Positions 6,752 to 9,835 of a stretch of DNA of 9,835 bases are shown piece by piece (within the stretch, counting starts at the first letter, position 1; each line of letters begins with the position of its first letter). The notes below the pieces were generated by a model. That model did not search any database. It saw only the letters and a list, made by a program, of their open reading frames with translations, and had not been told where the DNA came from. This stretch comes from Prevotellaceae bacterium (lineage in GTDB: Bacteria; Bacteroidota; Bacteroidia; Bacteroidales; UBA932), in assembly GCA_031288885.1 (NCBI GenBank), contig JAITQP010000010.1, positions 1 to 9,835 of the forward strand. The letters run 5' to 3'. The position numbers and the translations under genes were made by a program.

Positions 6752-7570
6752 ATGAAGCTAAACAACCTGTTTACCCGTCTTCTGTCGGGGGCGATTTACG
6801 TAGCGCTGGTGCTGGGCTCGCTGTACTTGTGCCCGCAAGCCTTTGCGGGCGTTATGGCGGTGGCCATGGTAGTATCCATGCACGAGTTCTACAGCGTTGC
6901 CGCAAAAACAGGGGTGAAGCCTCAGCGCACAGCAGGCCTGCTGTGCGGCGTGGCGGTGTTTGCGGCGTGCTACGCCGGCTCGTTCGGCTTGACGGACAGC
7001 GCTTACAACCGCGTTTTCTTTTACCTCCCGATACCGCTGGCGGCGCTCGTGTTCTTTGCCGAGCTTTTTCGCAGGCACAATATGCCGTTTAACAACATTG
7101 CCTACACGCTGCTGGGCGTTATCTACGTGGCGCTGCCGCTGTCGCTTACCAGCTTTGTGTACCGCGCGGGCGGAGCAAACGCGATGTGCAGCTTTTTTAT
7201 TTTGCTGTGGGCAAACGACACCTTCGCCTACCTGTTTGGCGTTGCCTTTGGCAGGCACAAGCTGTTCCCCTCCATTTCCCCCAAAAAATCGTGGGAGGGC
7301 TACGTAGGCGGCATCCTGTCGGTAACAGCGGCGGCGTGGGCGTTGCACCACCTGTTTGGAGATGTGGAGCTGGTGCACATGGTGTCCTTTGGCGTCATCA
7401 TTTCGGTTACCGCCGTGCTGGCCGACTTGGTAGAGTCGATGTTCAAGCGCAGCGCCGGCGTTAAGGATTCGGGCGCAATCATGCCCGGGCACGGCGGCTT
7501 GCTCGACAGGTTTGACGCGGTGCTGCTCACGCTACCGCTGGTGTTTGTTTACGCGCAGCTATTTATGTAA
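6752..7570 (+). CDS. cdsA: Phosphatidate cytidylyltransferase (CDP-diacylglycerol synthase)
   Basis: CdsA condenses CTP with phosphatidic acid to make CDP-diacylglycerol, the precursor of all major phospholipids, at the inner membrane. The 272-residue protein is a polytopic membrane protein with about seven or eight hydrophobic segments. It carries the full family signature at 229-255 (SMFKRSAGVKDSG, then PGHGGLLDRFD). The family motif SPKKSWEG is at 176-183. Length is normal. The ATG at 6752 lies 10 nt after the DUF2007 stop, making it the last gene of the rsfS run. A phosphatidylserine decarboxylase gene, which I recall often follows cdsA in related genomes, is not present here; ugd comes next after a 60-nt AT-rich gap. 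Confidence 0.96.
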   Translation: MKLNNLFTRLLSGAIYVALVLGSLYLCPQAFAGVMAVAMVVSMHEFYSVAAKTGVKPQRTAGLLCGVAVFAACYAGSFGLTDSAYNRVFFYLPIPLAALVFFAELFRRHNMPFNNIAYTLLGVIYVALPLSLTSFVYRAGGANAMCSFFILLWANDTFAYLFGVAFGRHKLFPSISPKKSWEGYVGGILSVTAAAWALHHLFGDVELVHMVSFGVIISVTAVLADLVESMFKRSAGVKDSGAIMPGHGGLLDRFDAVLLTLPLVFVYAQLFM

Positions 7571-7630
7571 GAACAAAGGGAGAATTTTCGTGTTAAAATA
7601 AATACTCATTTATAAAATAATAGGCAACGT

Positions 7631-8956
7631 ATGAAAATATCAGTAGTGGGAACGGGCTACGTAGGCTTGGTAAGCGGCGCCTGCTTTGCCGAAACGGGCA
7701 TAGCGGTAACCTGCGTGGACGTAAACCAAGCGAAGATTGCCGCGCTCAACGCCGGAAAAATCCCCATATGGGAGCCCGGGCTTGATGAGGTGGTGCTGCG
7801 TAACGTTGGAAAAAATCGCCTGCGCTTCACCACCTCGCTCAGCGACAGCTTGGCGGAAGCCGACGCGGTGTTCATTGCCGTGGGAACGCCCTCGGGCGAG
7901 GACGGCAGCGCAGACCTGAGCTACGTGCTGCAGGTTGCATCGGAGGTGGGGAGGCACCTCAACCACTACCTTGTGGTGGTAACCAAAAGCACCGTGCCGG
8001 TGGGCACCTCCAAGCTGGTAAAGGCGGCGGTGCAGAAAGAGCTCGACGCGCGCGGCGTGAGCGTGGAGTTTGACGTGGCGTCTAACCCTGAATTTTTGAA
8101 GGAGGGAAACGCCATTGACGATTTCCTGAAGCCCGACAGAATTGTTATCGGCACCGAAAGCCGTCGGGCGCAGGAGCTGATGGAAAAGCTCTACAAGCCC
8201 TTTCTGCTCAACGGTCACCCGATTATTTTTATGGATATCGCCTCGTCGGAGCTGACAAAGTACGCCGCTAACGCAATGCTGGCAACAAAAATTAGCTTTA
8301 TGAACGACATCGCCAACCTCTGCGAGCTGGTGGGCGCAGACGCTACGCTGGTGCGCAAGGGCATTGGCAGCGACCCGCGCATTGGCGCCAAGTTTATCTA
8401 CCCGGGCGCGGGGTACGGCGGCAGCTGCTTCCCCAAGGACGTGAAAGCTATCATAAAAACAGCCGACGAGTACGGTCACTCGCTCGAAATCCTGAAATCG
8501 GTGGAGCGGGTCAACGAGCAGCAGAAGAATTTAATCTTCAACAAAATTCGCGCGTTCTTTGGGGGCAACCTCCAAGGCCGGCGCGTAGCCATCTGGGGGC
8601 TCGCGTTCAAGCCCAACACCGACGACATGCGCGAGGCGCCGGCGCTCACCGTAATACGCCGCCTGCTGGAGCACGGCGCTACCGTGGCGGCGTACGATCC
8701 GGTGGCCATGCAGGAGGCCAAAAGGTATGTTGGCGACAGCATAGCATACCACCCGTCGGCGTACAGCGCGCTGAAGGGCGCAGAGGCGCTGGCGCTCATG
8801 ACCGAGTGGTCGGAGTTCCGCGTATTTGACTACGACGCGGCAAAGCAGCTGATGAAAACGCCCGCCGTGTTTGACGGGCGCAACATCTACGACCCGACAG
8901 AAATGCAAGAGCAAGGCTTTCACTACTATGGAATAGGACGAAAAGCTAAAGGCTAA
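7631..8956 (+). CDS. ugd: UDP-glucose 6-dehydrogenase
   Basis: Ugd oxidises UDP-glucose to UDP-glucuronate in the cytoplasm, using two NAD+. The 441-residue protein has an N-terminal Rossmann motif GTGYVG (7-12) and STVPVGT (120-126). NPEFLKEG (152-159) supplies E154. K210 and N214 lie in TKYAANA. The catalytic cysteine is C266 in [10 protein letters not shown] (261-270). The C-terminal UDP-binding domain has [15 protein letters not shown] (323-337). All expected catalytic residues are present and the length is normal for the bacterial family. It starts 60 nt after cdsA. That gap is AT-rich, and I could not find a convincing TAnnTTTG promoter in it, so whether ugd is a new transcription unit is open. 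The next gene uses its product directly, so the pair likely feeds exopolysaccharide, capsule or glycan synthesis. Confidence 0.96.
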   Translation: MKISVVGTGYVGLVSGACFAETGIAVTCVDVNQAKIAALNAGKIPIWEPGLDEVVLRNVGKNRLRFTTSLSDSLAEADAVFIAVGTPSGEDGSADLSYVLQVASEVGRHLNHYLVVVTKSTVPVGTSKLVKAAVQKELDARGVSVEFDVASNPEFLKEGNAIDDFLKPDRIVIGTESRRAQELMEKLYKPFLLNGHPIIFMDIASSELTKYAANAMLATKISFMNDIANLCELVGADATLVRKGIGSDPRIGAKFIYPGAGYGGSCFPKDVKAIIKTADEYGHSLEILKSVERVNEQQKNLIFNKIRAFFGGNLQGRRVAIWGLAFKPNTDDMREAPALTVIRRLLEHGATVAAYDPVAMQEAKRYVGDSIAYHPSAYSALKGAEALALMTEWSEFRVFDYDAAKQLMKTPAVFDGRNIYDPTEMQEQGFHYYGIGRKAKG

Positions 8957-8984
8957 TTTCCTAAAACTCCTAAAAAACGGAATT

Positions 8985-9835
8985 ATGAAGCGTATTTTAG
9001 TCACCGGAGGCGCCGGATTTATTGGCTCGCACTTGTGCGAGCGGCTGCTGAGCGAGGGCAACGACGTGCTGTGCCTCGATAACTACTTCACGGGGAGCAA
9101 GGAGAACATTGCCCACCTGCTGAGCAACCCCTACTTTGAGCTGGTGCGCCACGACGTCACCGCGCCGTTTTACGTCGAGGTGGACGAAATATACAACTTG
9201 GCGTGCCCCGCCTCGCCCGTGCACTACCAGTACAACCCCATTAAAACGATAAAAACTTCGGTGATGGGCGCCATCAACATGCTGGGCTTGGCCAAGCGCG
9301 TAAAGGCAAAAATCCTGCAAGCCTCCACCAGCGAGGTGTACGGCGACCCGTCCGTTCACCCGCAGCCCGAGGAGTACTGGGGCAACGTAAACCCCATCGG
9401 CATCCGCTCGTGCTACGACGAGGGCAAGCGCTGCGCCGAAACCCTGTTCATGGACTACCACCGGCAAAACGGCGTGCACATTAAGCTTGTGCGCATCTTC
9501 AACACCTACGGCCCCCGCATGAACCCCAACGATGGGCGCGTTGTGTCGAACTTCATCGTGCAGGCGCTGCGCGGCGAGGACATTACCATATACGGCAACG
9601 GAACGCAAACGCGCAGCTTTCAGTACGTGGACGACTTGGTGGAGGGGCTTATCCGGATGATGAGCACCGACGATGCCGTTACAGGCCCCGTAAACATTGG
9701 CAACCCAAATGAGTTTACCATGCTGGAGCTGGCGGAAAAGGTGCTGGCGCAGGTCGGCTCAAAATCGAAAATCGTTTACCGCCCGCTACCCTCCGACGAC
9801 CCCAAGCAGCGCCAGCCGCAAATCGACAAGGCGCG
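8985..9835 (+). CDS. uxs: UDP-glucuronate decarboxylase (UDP-xylose synthase), 3' end missing
   Basis: This enzyme decarboxylates UDP-glucuronate to UDP-xylose with a tightly bound NAD+. The frame is open to the window edge, giving 283 codons plus two bases; relatives are about 310-320 residues, so about 30 C-terminal residues lie outside. This is an extended short-chain dehydrogenase: [10 protein letters not shown] (7-16) binds [12 protein letters not shown] (114-122) contains the catalytic Thr/Ser and Glu. The YxxxK pair is Y144 and K148 in [21 protein letters not shown] (209-221) and DDPKQRQP (271-278) are typical of this family and separate it from dTDP-glucose dehydratase and UDP-glucose epimerase. 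The ATG at 8985 is 28 nt after ugd, so they are probably cotranscribed. There is no transmembrane anchor, as expected for the bacterial soluble form. Confidence 0.94.
   Translation, partial: MKRILVTGGAGFIGSHLCERLLSEGNDVLCLDNYFTGSKENIAHLLSNPYFELVRHDVTAPFYVEVDEIYNLACPASPVHYQYNPIKTIKTSVMGAINMLGLAKRVKAKILQASTSEVYGDPSVHPQPEEYWGNVNPIGIRSCYDEGKRCAETLFMDYHRQNGVHIKLVRIFNTYGPRMNPNDGRVVSNFIVQALRGEDITIYGNGTQTRSFQYVDDLVEGLIRMMSTDDAVTGPVNIGNPNEFTMLELAEKVLAQVGSKSKIVYRPLPSDDPKQRQPQIDKA

Noticed and set aside
7571..7630. Promoter in the cdsA-ugd gap
   Set aside because: The gap is AT-rich, but no sequence matches TAnnTTTG with a suitably spaced TTG, so I did not annotate one.
8997..9608. Minus-strand open frame of 203 codons opposite uxs
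   Set aside because: It is antisense to conserved decarboxylase motifs and shows a Val/His/Ala-biased shadow composition.

Overview
The window looks like a chromosomal housekeeping segment of a Bacteroidota bacterium, probably Bacteroidales-like; I cannot name a genus. Four observations point there. The order rsfS-ftsH-DUF2007-cdsA is familiar from that phylum. Three intergenic sites match the Bacteroidota -7 promoter element TAnnTTTG. Shine-Dalgarno sequences are essentially absent before the genes. DnaX and FtsH carry Bacteroidota-style sequence, such as the FtsH segment [10 protein letters not shown]. Genes are visibly GC-rich and the spacers AT-rich. I see no rRNA, tRNA, CRISPR array, insertion sequence or phage gene.

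Layout. Positions 18-1760, minus strand: dnaX, the DNA polymerase III tau/gamma subunit. Positions 1761-1992: a divergent promoter region for dnaX and the next gene. Positions 1993-3327, plus: an exported tetratricopeptide-repeat protein of unknown function. Positions 3328-3606: a non-coding spacer with a strong inverted repeat, a promoter-like element and a roughly 100-nt leader. Positions 3607-7570, plus: a tight run of rsfS (ribosome silencing factor with a histone-H1-like tail), ftsH (membrane AAA+ zinc protease), a 63-residue DUF2007 protein and cdsA (CDP-diacylglycerol synthase). Positions 7631-9835, plus: ugd (UDP-glucose 6-dehydrogenase) followed by uxs (UDP-glucuronate decarboxylase, cut by the window end). 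Together these two convert UDP-glucose to UDP-xylose.

The rsfS-cdsA block joins translation shutdown, membrane-protein quality control and phospholipid precursor synthesis. The ugd-uxs pair supplies nucleotide sugars for surface polysaccharide.

The most interesting signal is in dnaX. A run of ten A residues in the coding strand lies exactly where the clamp-loader domains end and the Ala/Pro linker begins, and both alternative frames stop within a few codons of it. This is the arrangement expected for slippage or frameshifting that makes a short gamma form alongside full-length tau. The second notable feature is the 76-residue Lys/Ala/Pro tail on RsfS. I found no wholly new multi-gene system here.
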